Part shown: positions 28,205 to 38,025 of the stretch, one piece after another
How positions within the stretch are numbered: the first letter of the stretch is position 1
Layout of the letters: every line of letters starts with the position of its first letter
From: CAVVMA01 sp963830715
Lineage (GTDB): Bacteria; Desulfobacterota; Binatia; Binatales; Binataceae
Length of the DNA: 64,000 bases
NCBI GenBank assembly: GCA_963830715.1
Contig: CAWHNS010000021.1
Location: forward strand, 186,001 to 250,000
Reading direction: 5' to 3'
The notes under the pieces: model-generated
Seen by the model: only the letters and a program-made list of their open reading frames with translations
What the model was told of the DNA's origin: nothing
Database searches by the model: none
Program-made: the position numbers and the translations under genes

Positions 28205-28229
28205 CCCTCTCCCACGAGATGGGAGAGGG
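28205..28229. repeat. Inverted repeat, dispersed family copy 1
   Basis: Arms CCCTCTCCC and GGGAGAGGG with a 7-base loop, flanked by GAGGGTGAGGG. The same arms occur at 52848-52869, so this is a dispersed element present at least twice in the window. Confidence 0.65.
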
Positions 28230-28457
28230 CGAGGGTGAGGGTCCTACAGTTAATTGATGATGGACTACAACCTGTAGGCTACATCCTTGCGCGCAGAAGG
28301 CTGGCAGTGCGCAGAAGACCCTGTCTGGACCCTCACCCGCGCCGCGCGGAACGACACTGAGGTCGCAGCGCAATCTATCGCGCGTCTTGCCCTCTCCCGC
28401 ATGGCGCGGACGAGGGACCTTAGGAGCTCCGCCAAGCATGGGAGCGCGTTTCTCTTT

Positions 28458-28490
28458 TGTGAGCGCGCGAGCGTAGAATCAGCGCTCACA
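28458..28490. repeat. 9-bp inverted repeat
   Basis: TGTGAGCGC (28458-28466) and GCGCTCACA (28482-28490) with a 15-base loop. No T tract follows on either strand, so it is not a clear terminator. Confidence 0.4.
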
Positions 28491-28692
28491 TGGCGCTGCT
28501 CAACCGCTTCCGCTGGCGCTCACTCGAAGGCGAGTCTTCTGCACCCACTACCTGAAGACGCTCGACCGCGGCCGCAAGCGGTGGCGAGCGACCCACGATT
28601 GTGCACGAAATGCGCGCGCGCGATGAGCGCGGAAAGGTTCTTATGAGCTCGGCGAAAAAGTGCCTCTGGCACAACACAGGGAGGAACGGGAA

Positions 28693-29190
28693 ATGCGTAG
28701 TGTAAAGTTTTTTGGTCTATTGGCGATGGCCGCGATGCTGGCCGCGACAGCCGCGATGGCGACGGGCGTCCTGCCGCCGGGAAACCGGAACCCTGCGCTG
28801 CTCAACGGAACCTTTGGCTTCAGTTTCAATGGTGGTTACTTCAGCGACAGCACAGTCAGAGCCTCGGGCGCCGGCACGATCACGTTCGATGGTAGAGGCA
28901 ACGTGGTCGGTGGCATCATCAAGTGCGATATCTACGGTGGCCAGTGGAACTCAGCCATTACCGGCGGCAGCTACTCCGTCAACCTCGACGGCAGCGGCTA
29001 CGTCACGATAGACACGGCACACAGCGGTCCCAACGACGCCAACGTCTGCAACGCATTCAACGCGGGGGTTGACCTGTTCATCAGCGTCGTTAGCGGCGGG
29101 ACGAAGATACACTTCGCCACCGACGGCAGCAATAATTTCCACGGGACCGGGGAATTCGTCCCCTTCAACGGCGAAATGTACGCCCAGTAG
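28693..29190 (+). CDS. Small secreted beta-rich protein, paralogue A
   Basis: 165 residues from ATG 28693 with GGGAGG seven bases before it. A signal peptide of about 22-24 residues (LLAMAAMLAATAAMATG) leads to a mature domain of strand-turn units such as LNGTFGFSFNG, GAGTITFDGRGNVVGG and YSVNLDGSGYVTI, with two cysteines. This style of small exported protein is common in acidobacteria and related soil lineages, with no known activity. It is about 79 percent identical to the next gene by my count, with differences bunched in turns. Confidence 0.8.
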   Translation: MRSVKFFGLLAMAAMLAATAAMATGVLPPGNRNPALLNGTFGFSFNGGYFSDSTVRASGAGTITFDGRGNVVGGIIKCDIYGGQWNSAITGGSYSVNLDGSGYVTIDTAHSGPNDANVCNAFNAGVDLFISVVSGGTKIHFATDGSNNFHGTGEFVPFNGEMYAQ

Positions 29191-29227
29191 AGCCTTCGGG
29201 GCACAAGAACGAACGGAGGATGGAAAG

Positions 29228-29725
29228 ATGCGTAGAGTACAGTTAATTGGTCTATTGGCGATGGCCGCGATGGTGGCCGCGACGGTCGCGATGGCGGCGG
29301 GCACCCTGCCGCCGGGAAACCGGAACCCGGCGCTGCTCAACGGAACCTTTGGCTTCAGTTTCAATGGTGGTTTCTACAACGACACCACAGCCAGAGCCTC
29401 GGGCGCCGGCACGATCACGTTCGATGGTAGAGGCAACGTGGTCGGTGGCATCATCCACTGCGATGAAAACACCGGCCAGCGGGACTCAGCTATTACCGGC
29501 GGCAGGTACTCCGTCAACCTCGACGGCAGCGGCTACGTCACGATAAACACGGCCCTCAGCGGTCCCAACGACGACTACGTCTGCAACACAGGCAACGCCG
29601 GGGTTGACCTGTTCATCAGCGTCGTTAGCGGCGGAGCGAAGATACGCTTCGCGACCGACGGCAGCGGCAATTTCTACGACACGGGGTATTTCGTCCCGTT
29701 CAACGGCGAAATGGACGCCGAGTGA
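29228..29725 (+). CDS. Small secreted beta-rich protein, paralogue B
   Basis: 165 residues, the same length as paralogue A. The start at 29228 follows GGAGGATGGAAAG. The signal peptide and all framework strands are kept, while the turn regions (about residues 48-55, 77-86, 119-124 and 147-151) differ. The two genes are a recent tandem duplication 37 bp apart. The cysteines are retained (HCD, VCN), suggesting a disulfide in the periplasm or outside the cell. Function unknown. Confidence 0.8.
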   Translation: MRRVQLIGLLAMAAMVAATVAMAAGTLPPGNRNPALLNGTFGFSFNGGFYNDTTARASGAGTITFDGRGNVVGGIIHCDENTGQRDSAITGGRYSVNLDGSGYVTINTALSGPNDDYVCNTGNAGVDLFISVVSGGAKIRFATDGSGNFYDTGYFVPFNGEMDAE

Positions 29726-29754
29726 CTCGTCTTTAGCCGGACCCCTCCAAACCA

Positions 29755-29778
29755 CCCTCAGCGACACGCCGCTGAGGG
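29755..29778 (+). terminator. Possible terminator hairpin after the paralogue pair
   Basis: CCCTCAGC (29755-29762) and GCTGAGGG (29771-29778) form a perfect 8-bp stem around an 8-base loop, 30 bp after the stop. There is no T tract, so it may only be a processing or stability element. Confidence 0.4.
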
Positions 29779-29914
29779 CGGCTGCATCCTCCCGCGTCGC
29801 CCTCTGCCTGCCTCAGACATTATGTAAAGCCCGGGTCCTCTGTGGTGACTCGGAGGCCGCGGTCGGACCCCGCTCGGCGGGCGCCTCACGAGCCGGCCCT
29901 GCGAGGAGAACGCG

Positions 29915-30736
29915 CTACAGGCCCGCGACGAACTTCTCGATCGATCTCGCGAGCGCGTCGGGACGTTCCAGGGGCAGATGGTGATGCGCACCGGGAATCA
30001 CTTCGAGGCGCGCGCGCGGATTCGATTCGACCGCGTGCTGCGCGCCCTCGGCAGTCATGATCCTGCTCATCTCGCCCCGGATCAGCAGCAGCGGGACGCG
30101 CGCGCCGCGAATCGCGCTCATCACCTCGATACCGTCGCTGCCGAAAAAGCTCTCACGATCGAACTTGAGCGTGTAGCGGCCGTGCTCGGTGCGCCCGAGG
30201 CTCTTCTCCGCAATCGCCGCCACGACCGCAGGCGCGATCGCCCCTTCCGACGGTATCAGGCGAAATCGCGCCTTTGCGGTGTCGAGGTCGGGGTAGGTGA
30301 CGGTCGGCAGCGCTTTCAGCCGCCGCAGGTAACGATCACGGCCGCGGCTCGAAGTGACGGCCACATCGACAGCCACCGCTGCGACCGCGCCGCTGTGGTA
30401 TCGCTCGAGGAACGCAAGCACCGATACTCCGCCCATGCTATGCCCGACAATCACCGCGCGCTTAAGTCCGCGCGCCGCGATGAAACGCGACAGGTCGTGC
30501 GCGTAGTCGGCGGGACTGTATGCCGCCGGGCGGACCCATTCGCTGTCGCCATGCCCGCGCTGGTCGATCGCGATCATGTGAAACCGCGACGGCATCAGCG
30601 CGGCGAGCGGCTCCCACCACCACGCATTCGCCGAATTGCCGTGAAGCAGGACGAGCGTATGCGCGCCGCCGGGATTCCATTCGAGATAGTGGAGCCGGGG
30701 CTGCCCTTCGAGAAAATGGCGCACCGGACCGCTCAC
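29915..30736 (-). CDS. Alpha/beta hydrolase, distal member of a tandem pair
   Basis: 273 residues from GTG 30736, which overlaps the upstream TGA as GTGA. It has the oxyanion region LLHGNSANAWWW, DQRGHGDSEW, nucleophile elbow GHSMGG, and a catalytic His near GAHHHLPLERPDA. The open frame upstream of 30736 lies inside the other hydrolase and is not coding. The family includes esterases, C-C bond hydrolases and haloperoxidase-like enzymes; substrate unassigned. Confidence 0.88.
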   Translation of the reverse strand: MSGPVRHFLEGQPRLHYLEWNPGGAHTLVLLHGNSANAWWWEPLAALMPSRFHMIAIDQRGHGDSEWVRPAAYSPADYAHDLSRFIAARGLKRAVIVGHSMGGVSVLAFLERYHSGAVAAVAVDVAVTSSRGRDRYLRRLKALPTVTYPDLDTAKARFRLIPSEGAIAPAVVAAIAEKSLGRTEHGRYTLKFDRESFFGSDGIEVMSAIRGARVPLLLIRGEMSRIMTAEGAQHAVESNPRARLEVIPGAHHHLPLERPDALARSIEKFVAGL

Positions 30737-31518
30737 GGCAGATTCGAGACGAAATTCCGCAGTACCGCGATCAACGCGGCGGGATTGTCGAGCATCACGT
30801 GATGGTGCGAATTGGCGACTTCGACCAGGTGGCCGTCGGGCATGCTCTCTGCCATCCGGCGCGCGATGCCGAGGTCGAGCAGCGGACTCTCTCTGACCTT
30901 GACGATCAGGGTCGGACATTTGATTTCCGGCAACAGTCCCCAGACGTCGAGCGGTTCGCGGATCATCGTGCGGCGATCGAGCTTGTGAGTCCACTTGCCG
31001 TCGCCGTCCCCACGGAATGTCAACTGCGCGACGTGCAGGAGCACTTCGGGCGCGGCTTTGGTCTCGCGCGGCAGCAGCCTGAAATTGCGCACCGCCTCCG
31101 CGAGCGAATCGTAGCGGCGCGCCGGGCGCTCGGCGACGCTGCGCAGGAAATCCACCGCTCGCTGCGGGTAATCAGGCGTGCTGTCAACCACGACCAGGCC
31201 GCGTATCGAGGCGTGCTCGGCGGCGGCGTAGAGCATCGCGTTATGCCCGCCCATCGAGTGGCCCACGATCACCGGCGCTCCGTAGTCCCATCCTGAGATC
31301 ACCGCCGCCAGGTCGGCCACGTAGTGCAGCGATCCATAGGCCCATTGCGCGGCCCATTGGCTGTCGCCGTGACCGCGCTGATCGAGCGCGAGCGGATGGT
31401 AGTCGGACGCCAGGGCCGGGGCGACAAAATCCCACCAATGGGCGTGCGCCGATCCGCCGTGCAGAAAGAGAATCGAGGGCTTACCGGCGCCGCCGTAGCC
31501 GTATTCGAGGCAGTTCAA
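30733..31518 (-). CDS. Alpha/beta hydrolase, proximal member of a tandem pair
   Basis: 261 residues. LFLHGGSAHAHWWDFV, DQRGHGDSQW, GHSMGGHNAML (nucleophile Ser) and NSHHHVMLDNP (catalytic His) mirror the downstream gene, showing tandem duplication with divergence. The TTG at 31518 is the only ordinary start, but in-frame homology-like sequence (SLRFRAAGLELNCLEYG) extends upstream, so the true N-terminus may be about 10-15 residues longer with a rare start codon. Cytoplasmic. Confidence 0.85.
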   Translation of the reverse strand: MNCLEYGYGGAGKPSILFLHGGSAHAHWWDFVAPALASDYHPLALDQRGHGDSQWAAQWAYGSLHYVADLAAVISGWDYGAPVIVGHSMGGHNAMLYAAAEHASIRGLVVVDSTPDYPQRAVDFLRSVAERPARRYDSLAEAVRNFRLLPRETKAAPEVLLHVAQLTFRGDGDGKWTHKLDRRTMIREPLDVWGLLPEIKCPTLIVKVRESPLLDLGIARRMAESMPDGHLVEVANSHHHVMLDNPAALIAVLRNFVSNLP

Positions 31519-31655
31519 TTCCAGCCCCGCGGCCCTGAATCTCAGGCTTGTAGAACTCGTCTTCAGAATCGTGGCTCCGGCATCAAGCGCCGCACCACCG
31601 GCTTAGGAACGCCAGCTTTGAATATCGGACCTTTCGTGCCACGATCTATTGCGTT

Positions 31656-32249
31656 GTGAGAACCGGTTTGATTCGGAAACAACGGGGCTTGAAAGCGGCC
31701 GCGATATTCCTGCTCGGACTTACGCTTGGTCTAGCGGGCCCGGCGCTGGTTCGCGCCCAGAGCTCCGATCGCGCCAAGGCGATGGCTTTGGTCGACGCCG
31801 CGATCAAGATGACCAACGGTGACCAGGCAGTCAAGCTGCTCTGGCAGGCGACCGATATCGATCCGACCCTGAACGATTCCTACTTGTACCTGGGCCTCTA
31901 CTACAACTCGCGCGAAGATTTCGAAAAAGTAGTCGAAGTCTACAAGAAGCTGGTGAAGTACCAGCCCACCGGCGCGGTTGCGGTCAGCTCCTATCTGAAT
32001 ATCGGCGAGGCTTACCTGTCGTTCAAGCCGCCCAGATACGACGACGCCCTGCCCTATTACCGCAAGGCCTACGAGCTCGACTCCGGTTCATCTCTGGCCG
32101 CGCTTCGACTCGGCGAGATCCTGGCGAACCAGGGAAATCGCACCGACGCCGCACGCTACCTCAAGCAGGCCAGCGGCGACACCGGCAAGGACTCGGCGAT
32201 CGCGTCGGAGGCGCGAAAGCTGCTGGATCAGATCGGCGGTCCTCTATAG
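31656..32249 (+). CDS. Exported TPR protein
   Basis: 197 residues from GTG 31656. A signal peptide is cleaved after VRAQ (about residue 35). About four TPR-like helical pairs follow (LLWQATDIDPTLNDSYLYLGLYY, EVYKKLVKYQPTGAVA, LPYYRKAYELDSGSSLAALRLGEIL, TDAARYLKQ). It is a periplasmic scaffold by fold. It is convergent with the Spy-like gene and divergent from the hydrolases. Not close to the Tad cluster, so it is unlikely to be TadD. Confidence 0.82.
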   Translation: MRTGLIRKQRGLKAAAIFLLGLTLGLAGPALVRAQSSDRAKAMALVDAAIKMTNGDQAVKLLWQATDIDPTLNDSYLYLGLYYNSREDFEKVVEVYKKLVKYQPTGAVAVSSYLNIGEAYLSFKPPRYDDALPYYRKAYELDSGSSLAALRLGEILANQGNRTDAARYLKQASGDTGKDSAIASEARKLLDQIGGPL

Positions 32250-32288
32250 TCGAACGAAGTCGGGCACAGCCGGGCTGCGACTGTGGCG

Positions 32289-32654
32289 TCAAGGCTGCGG
32301 TTCCGGGGAGTGCCTGAACTGGCCGCGCCCCAATCTGAAGGATTTGTCGAACTTGGCCTGTTGCTCCGGCGTCAGTGCCGCGCGAATCCGCTCCGACGCC
32401 TGGCTGAGCAACTGGTCGTGTTGCTTCCGGAATTCGTGGCGCATCTGGTCCATCTTCGAGTGCGTGTCCTCGAGCACCTCTCCGATCTGATCATGCTGGG
32501 CCTGAGTCAGATTCAGCTCCCGATCCATCCGCAGCATGATCGTCCGCTCGGGTACATGCAGCAACCGGTAGCGATAGGCCAGCGTGCTGGCCGCAAATCC
32601 GATCAGCAGCCCGCCCAGCAAAGCGAGCCCGGTGAAGAGCGATCTAGCCGGCAA
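32289..32654 (-). CDS. Spy/CpxP-like periplasmic sensor protein
   Basis: 121 residues with an N-terminal membrane anchor (about 7-26), then a four-helix periplasmic domain: LNLTQAQHDQIGEVLEDTHSKMDQMRHEF and ASERIRAALTPEQQAKFDK, the LTxxQ-type motifs of Spy/CpxP and CnrX/heavy-metal-sensor proteins. It overlaps the anti-sigma gene by 11 bases, so it is the third cistron of an ECF regulatory operon and probably signals envelope or metal stress to it. Confidence 0.85.
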   Translation of the reverse strand: MPARSLFTGLALLGGLLIGFAASTLAYRYRLLHVPERTIMLRMDRELNLTQAQHDQIGEVLEDTHSKMDQMRHEFRKQHDQLLSQASERIRAALTPEQQAKFDKSFRLGRGQFRHSPEPQP

Positions 32655-33066
32655 AGTCGTTCAGCGACGGCGGCAGCTCTTCCTGGCCCGCCAGCTCGCT
32701 GGCCGGCTCGGGATTGCTGATCGCGTCGTCGAGGGTCTGCCGGGGGGCGGCTGTCGCCAGATATGCGGCGAAACCCGCCGCGAAGACCATCGCGAGCATC
32801 GCGCAGACCGCTCTCAGCGTGGGCGGCGCATTGTCGCCGCCGCGGCGCATCGCGGAGACCGATCGCGACGCGTGCCGGTGCGACGGCGTTCCGCGGGCGG
32901 GAATCGCATCGGAATAGAGCAGAGGACCGGTAAGGGCGAAGGTACGGAACGCGCGATCGCATCCCGCGCACTCCTTGAGATGCCCCAGCAGTTCCTCGCG
33001 CGCCTGGGGCTCCAGCGTTTTGCGCCAGAAGGCCGCAAATCCGTTCCTGGTCTCAAAGCAGTTCAT
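32644..33066 (-). CDS. Anti-sigma factor with zinc-binding (ZAS) domain
   Basis: 140 residues. The cytoplasmic N-terminus has the ZAS motif HLKECAGCDRAF (HxxxCxxC). A single membrane helix at about 85-105 (AVCAMLAMVFAAGFAAYLA) is followed by a short periplasmic tail. It would hold the ECF sigma factor of the upstream gene inactive. It overlaps that gene by 14 bases and the Spy-like gene by 11. Confidence 0.87.
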   Translation of the reverse strand: MNCFETRNGFAAFWRKTLEPQAREELLGHLKECAGCDRAFRTFALTGPLLYSDAIPARGTPSHRHASRSVSAMRRGGDNAPPTLRAVCAMLAMVFAAGFAAYLATAAPRQTLDDAISNPEPASELAGQEELPPSLNDFAG

Positions 33067-33732
33067 TGATTCCTCGATAACCGCGCGCAGCCAGAATCCG
33101 GTCCGCCTGCTTCCGCATCGACTGGCGCGCGCGAAACGCGCGGATTTTCACCTTGGCCGCGCTCCATCCGGTGATTTTCGCGATCTCGGCGACGCTCATC
33201 TCCTCGCTCTCCCGGAGGATCAGAACCATGCGGTCTTCGGGTCTGAGCGTGGCGAGCAGTTGATGGGCCACGTCGTGCGCCTCGCGGCGGAGTCGGCGGC
33301 CTCTACGATTTTCTCCGGAGTCGCCGTCGAAACCAGTTCGACCCAGTTGCCGACTGCGGGTGAACTGAAATCGGCGACCGATTCCTCGGGACGACGGCGC
33401 CGCTTGCGCAACTCGTCGTAGCAGACGTTGACCACGATCGCTCGCAGCCATCCTGCGAACGGCTCCTCGAGGCGGTAACCCGGAAGGCCGGTGAAGGCCT
33501 TGATGAAACTCTCCTGCGAGAGGTCGCGCACGATCTCCGGGTCGGAGAAGAAACGCCGACACAGCCGCTCGACTCGCCGCCGATGGCGCGACGCGAGCTC
33601 GGCGAATGCCGCGTGGCGCCCGGCCAGCACCTCGACCACTAACTGCTCGTCGGTCTGTTCCGAACTCGGGCCGGGTTCGGTGGTCTCTGCCAACGCCGCT
33701 TCCATTCCTGTCTCTGAATACGTCTCGGACAT
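33053..33732 (-). CDS. ECF sigma-70 factor (frame slip near 33290)
   Basis: About 226 residues across one slip. Region 2 is intact in the first frame (AFAELASRHRRRVERLCRRF, DLSQESFIKAF, WLRAIVVNVCYDELRKRRR). That frame goes off at about 33281-33300, and region 4 (RREAHDVAHQLLATLRPEDRMVLIL, MSVAEIAKITGWSAAKVKIRAFRARQ) continues in the neighbouring frame to 33053. A missing base is the simplest cause, since the operon behind it is intact. The start at 33732 is followed by an acidic, low-complexity N-terminus of about 30 residues. Confidence 0.85.
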
Positions 33733-33802
33733 CGCCGGGTTACGCTCGGTCACATGATAGCCCAGTGGCCTCGTATGGCGCCAATTCAGGCGTCGCGCCC
33801 AG

Positions 33803-34423
33803 CTACCCCGGCTGGGGCCGCGATAGCGACGCGCGTCGCAGGTCAGCCGGCGTATCGAGGTCGAGTACGATCCCCGGGTCGTCAACGTCCAGGTATTCAA
33901 CTCGGGCCGGGTCGGCATTTACCACCGCGCGGGCCCCCTCGCTGAGGGACGTATCGAGTAGCTCCCTGAAAACCGGACGCGCGAAGATCACCGGATGGCC
34001 CCGGCGGCCGCGATAGCGCGCGATCGTTATCGACTTGCCCGACCGCTCGTGGAGGCTCACCAGGGCCGCGAAGGTATCGGACCGGACCGCAGGATGGTCC
34101 ACCAGATGGACCAGCGCGCCGCGAGCGCCGGCGCTGACTCTCGTCAGGCCGACTTGTAGCGAGGATAGCTGGCCGCGGGCATAATCCGGGTTCTCTGCGA
34201 CCGTAATTCTCGGGTCGTCCGGGATCGCAGGTCGCACCCGGGCGGCGTGCGCACCCAACACGATCACCAGTCGCGGCGCCGAGTGGAGCATCAATTGGCT
34301 CAGATGTTCGACAAATGTGCGGCCGCCGATTTTCAGCAACGGCTTCGGATATCCCATCCGGCGGGACTCTCCGGCCGCGAGCAAAATCCCCTCGACCTGG
34401 TGGATCGCCGATGATTCCGGCAT
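33803..34423 (-). CDS. MocA-like molybdenum cofactor nucleotidyltransferase
   Basis: 206 residues. LLAAGESRRMGYPKPLL is the NTP-binding loop of MobA/MocA proteins, followed by VIVLGAHAARVRP, HLVDHPAV (metal Asp) and GHPVIF. MocA adds CMP to molybdopterin for molybdenum hydroxylases such as xanthine or CO dehydrogenase. It follows xdhC by 12 bases, so the two are one transcript. The hydroxylase itself is not in the window. Confidence 0.88.
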   Translation of the reverse strand: MPESSAIHQVEGILLAAGESRRMGYPKPLLKIGGRTFVEHLSQLMLHSAPRLVIVLGAHAARVRPAIPDDPRITVAENPDYARGQLSSLQVGLTRVSAGARGALVHLVDHPAVRSDTFAALVSLHERSGKSITIARYRGRRGHPVIFARPVFRELLDTSLSEGARAVVNADPARVEYLDVDDPGIVLDLDTPADLRRASLSRPQPG

Positions 34424-34435
34424 GACGCGGAATGT

Positions 34436-35584
34436 CTAGGACGACGGCTTCAGGCGGCCGAGCTTCACTCCCAGCGAAAGCTGGTCGCGCACGCCGAGGC
34501 GGCGTTCGCGCACGATCTCGGCGATAATTGCGATCGCGATCTCCTCCGGGGTTTCCGCGCCGATATCGAGGCCGAGCGGCGTGTGAACGCGGTCCAGCAG
34601 TTCCGCAGGGATTCCCTCCTGCCCAAGCCGCTCGAGGGTCGCCCTGGCGCGGCGGCGCGATCCGATCATTCCGACAAAACCGCACGGTTGTTTGAGCGCT
34701 GCGCGCAGCGCGCCTTCGTCGAACGCGTGGCCGCGCGTCACCGCGACGAGGTAGCAATAGGAGTCGAGCTTGAGGCCGTCGATCGCCGATGCGAACGGCT
34801 TGACGATGATCTCGTCGGCGGTCGGGAAGCGGTCGCGATTGGCGAACGAGGCGCGGTCGTCGATTACCGTCACCTTCAATCCGGCGAGCTTGCCGAGAAT
34901 CGCCAGCGGCTGCGCGATATGCCCGGCGCCGGCGATGATGAGACGCATCGCGCCCGCAACCGGATCGAGGAACAGCCGCGGCGCCCCATTCGGCTCGAAG
35001 CGCTTGACTGGTTTGAGACCGCCTGCGCCGTCGAGCTCGAAAAGTCCGGGCGAGGCCTGGCGCGTGCGCTCCGCGAGCTGTTCGAGCGCCGGCGCCGGAA
35101 TCGCGATCGGTAGCGCGGGCGCCTCGGCGCCGATCAGCGCCCTCTTAACCACCCCGGCCGGCGCGCCTAGATTTGCGCCGGCCTCCACCACCGTCAGGAG
35201 GGCAGCGGGAATATTGCGTCCCGCCGCCTCGGCCAGCCTGTGCGCCATCGCCAGGTCCTGCGCCGGCGACCACAGATCGATGAACACGTCCATGATTCCG
35301 CCGCACGTGCCGACTTCGTTCTGATCGAAATCGCCGGTCAGATCGACTTCGGCAATGCGCGCGCCGACGCCTTCTTGAAGTAATACTTCAGCTTTGCGGA
35401 AGACCTCCGCCTCGCCGCATCCGCCGCCGATAGTCCCGAATTGCCCGTCCTCCCGCACCAGCATCTTCGCGCCGATTTCGCGCGGGGTCGAACCGCGCAC
35501 GCTGATCACGGTCGCCAGGGCGAAGCGCTTGCCGCGCTCCAGCGTGCGAACCGCCTCGGACCAGATTTGTTCCGCTCCCGGCAT
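34436..35584 (-). CDS. XdhC/CoxI-family molybdenum enzyme maturation factor
   Basis: 382 residues from ATG 35584 behind AGGCGGGAAG. The N-terminal XdhC_CoxI domain has ATVISVRGSTPREIGAKMLV and GTIGGGCGEAEV, and the C-terminal Rossmann domain has LIIAGAGHIAQPLA, VTVIDDRASFANRDRFP and GFVGMIGSRRR. XdhC proteins bind and sulfurate the molybdenum cofactor before its insertion into xanthine-dehydrogenase-family enzymes. It is paired with the mocA-like gene downstream. Confidence 0.92.
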   Translation of the reverse strand: MPGAEQIWSEAVRTLERGKRFALATVISVRGSTPREIGAKMLVREDGQFGTIGGGCGEAEVFRKAEVLLQEGVGARIAEVDLTGDFDQNEVGTCGGIMDVFIDLWSPAQDLAMAHRLAEAAGRNIPAALLTVVEAGANLGAPAGVVKRALIGAEAPALPIAIPAPALEQLAERTRQASPGLFELDGAGGLKPVKRFEPNGAPRLFLDPVAGAMRLIIAGAGHIAQPLAILGKLAGLKVTVIDDRASFANRDRFPTADEIIVKPFASAIDGLKLDSYCYLVAVTRGHAFDEGALRAALKQPCGFVGMIGSRRRARATLERLGQEGIPAELLDRVHTPLGLDIGAETPEEIAIAIIAEIVRERRLGVRDQLSLGVKLGRLKPSS

Positions 35585-35632
35585 CGATACTTCCCGCCTT
35601 GAAACTATCAAAAGCCGGGCGGGCGAAAAACG

Positions 35633-35938
35633 TCACATGCCGAGCGTGTCGAGCAATTGCCCGGCGTGCAGGAAATCGCTCCGGGCCTCGCCGTAGTCCC
35701 CCGTCCTGAGCGCCTGCTCGCCCTTGCCGTCGTACTCCTGCGCTTCTAGGTATAACTTGCGCTTGTCCGGATCGACCACGCCGGCATCGCGCGCGTGCGC
35801 GACTCTCAGGCCGATCGTGCGTTCGAGCCGGACCAGGGCGCCGGGCGGCGGGTTGTCATTTGAACCAGCCGGCGGCGCGATCGTGAACATCGCCGAAAGG
35901 ATCACGCCCGCGACCGCGGCAAGCCGATTCGTAGCCAC
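35633..35938 (-). CDS. Small exported protein, unknown
   Basis: 101 residues. A signal-like N-terminus (LAAVAGVILSAMFTIAPPAGS) precedes a charged helical region ending EQALRTGDYGEARSDFLHAGQLLDTLGM, which resembles a single TPR-like helix pair. It is upstream of xdhC on the same strand, 48 bp away, so may share its transcript, but has no apparent link to molybdenum. No family recognised. Confidence 0.6.
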   Translation of the reverse strand: MATNRLAAVAGVILSAMFTIAPPAGSNDNPPPGALVRLERTIGLRVAHARDAGVVDPDKRKLYLEAQEYDGKGEQALRTGDYGEARSDFLHAGQLLDTLGM

Positions 35939-36001
35939 GGTATCGATCTTGTTGCAAACCGCCCCGAGAAGCCAGCGCCGCGGGCGATCGCGCAGCCGGC
36001 G

Positions 36002-37183
<1,182 letters not shown>

Positions 37184-37435
37184 CTTGCTATGCCACCTTT
37201 AGCGGTCCGATTATCCGCGCCCCCCCGCCCCTGCCCCGCTCCTGGAGCCCCGGCGCGCTTCTACGCGTCTCGCAGCAAGACACAGGCCATTGCAGGGGCG
37301 AGACGGCACGCGCGGTGTAGCGCAACCGAAGCCGGAATAGTCCAAACCGCCCCCTCCAGCTGCGACAATTGCCTGTCGCGGATTCCCGCCGGATGACACA
37401 CTTTAGTAGCGAAATAATACATTCAGGCGGATAAC

Positions 37436-37891
37436 CTACTCCTCCTGCGCCTCCAGCAAATCGGCAAGCACCCGCGCGGCGTGATCGCGCGGGTCGACCT
37501 GATCGTAAACGCGCGCGATACGGCCGTCGGCGCCGATCAGGAAGCTGACCCGATCCGCCCGCGCGGCTTTCGGCCCCTCGCAGGCGCCGTACGCGAGCGC
37601 CACGGCGCGATCGGTATCGCTGAGCAGCCGAAAAGAAAAGTTGAATTTGCGCGCGAAGGCGGCGTTGGCCGCCGGCTGGTCAAAACTCACGCCGGCCACC
37701 ACGATGCCGGCGGCGTCGAAGTATTCCTGATGGTCGCGGAAGCCACGCCCCTCCAGCGAGCATCCCGGCGTATCCGCCTCGGGAAAAAACCACAGCAGCA
37801 CGCTTTGCCCGCGCATCGCGGCGAGTGCGAAGCTGCCGCCGTCGTGAGCCGGCAGCACGAACTCCGGGGCCTTGTCACCCGCCTTCAGCAT
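37436..37891 (-). CDS. Peroxiredoxin, BCP/AhpC-TSA type, one-Cys form
   Basis: 151 residues of thioredoxin-like peroxiredoxin. LWFFPEADTPGCSLEGRGFRDH contains the peroxidatic Cys44. In classical BCP a resolving Cys follows five residues later (TPGCTxEAC); here that position is Gly. RVSFLIGADGRIARVYD and VSFDQPAANAAFARKF are conserved. It reduces hydrogen and organic peroxides using thiols and is cytoplasmic. It is divergent from the metallopeptidase-like gene at 38026. Confidence 0.9.
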   Translation of the reverse strand: MLKAGDKAPEFVLPAHDGGSFALAAMRGQSVLLWFFPEADTPGCSLEGRGFRDHQEYFDAAGIVVAGVSFDQPAANAAFARKFNFSFRLLSDTDRAVALAYGACEGPKAARADRVSFLIGADGRIARVYDQVDPRDHAARVLADLLEAQEE

Positions 37892-38025
37892 CTCCCTCCC
37901 GATCCCGCGGCCGGCCTGATATCGGCTTCCAGGCCGCAGGCGCGCAGCGCCAGTCCGGGCCGCGTCCGCCCGGAGCGGCGGCCGGCACTTGCTTCGATAT
38001 ACACATTGACATAAAAGATTACAAG

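Noticed and set aside
28486..28677. A 63-residue minus-strand frame in the 28.1-28.7 kb gap
   Set aside because: No ribosome site, no domain, and it crosses inverted repeats; not supported as a gene.
31656..32249. TPR protein as the missing TadD of the Tad system
   Set aside because: It is 7 kb from the tad genes, on the other strand, has a cleavable signal without a lipobox, and no TadD-specific feature is seen.
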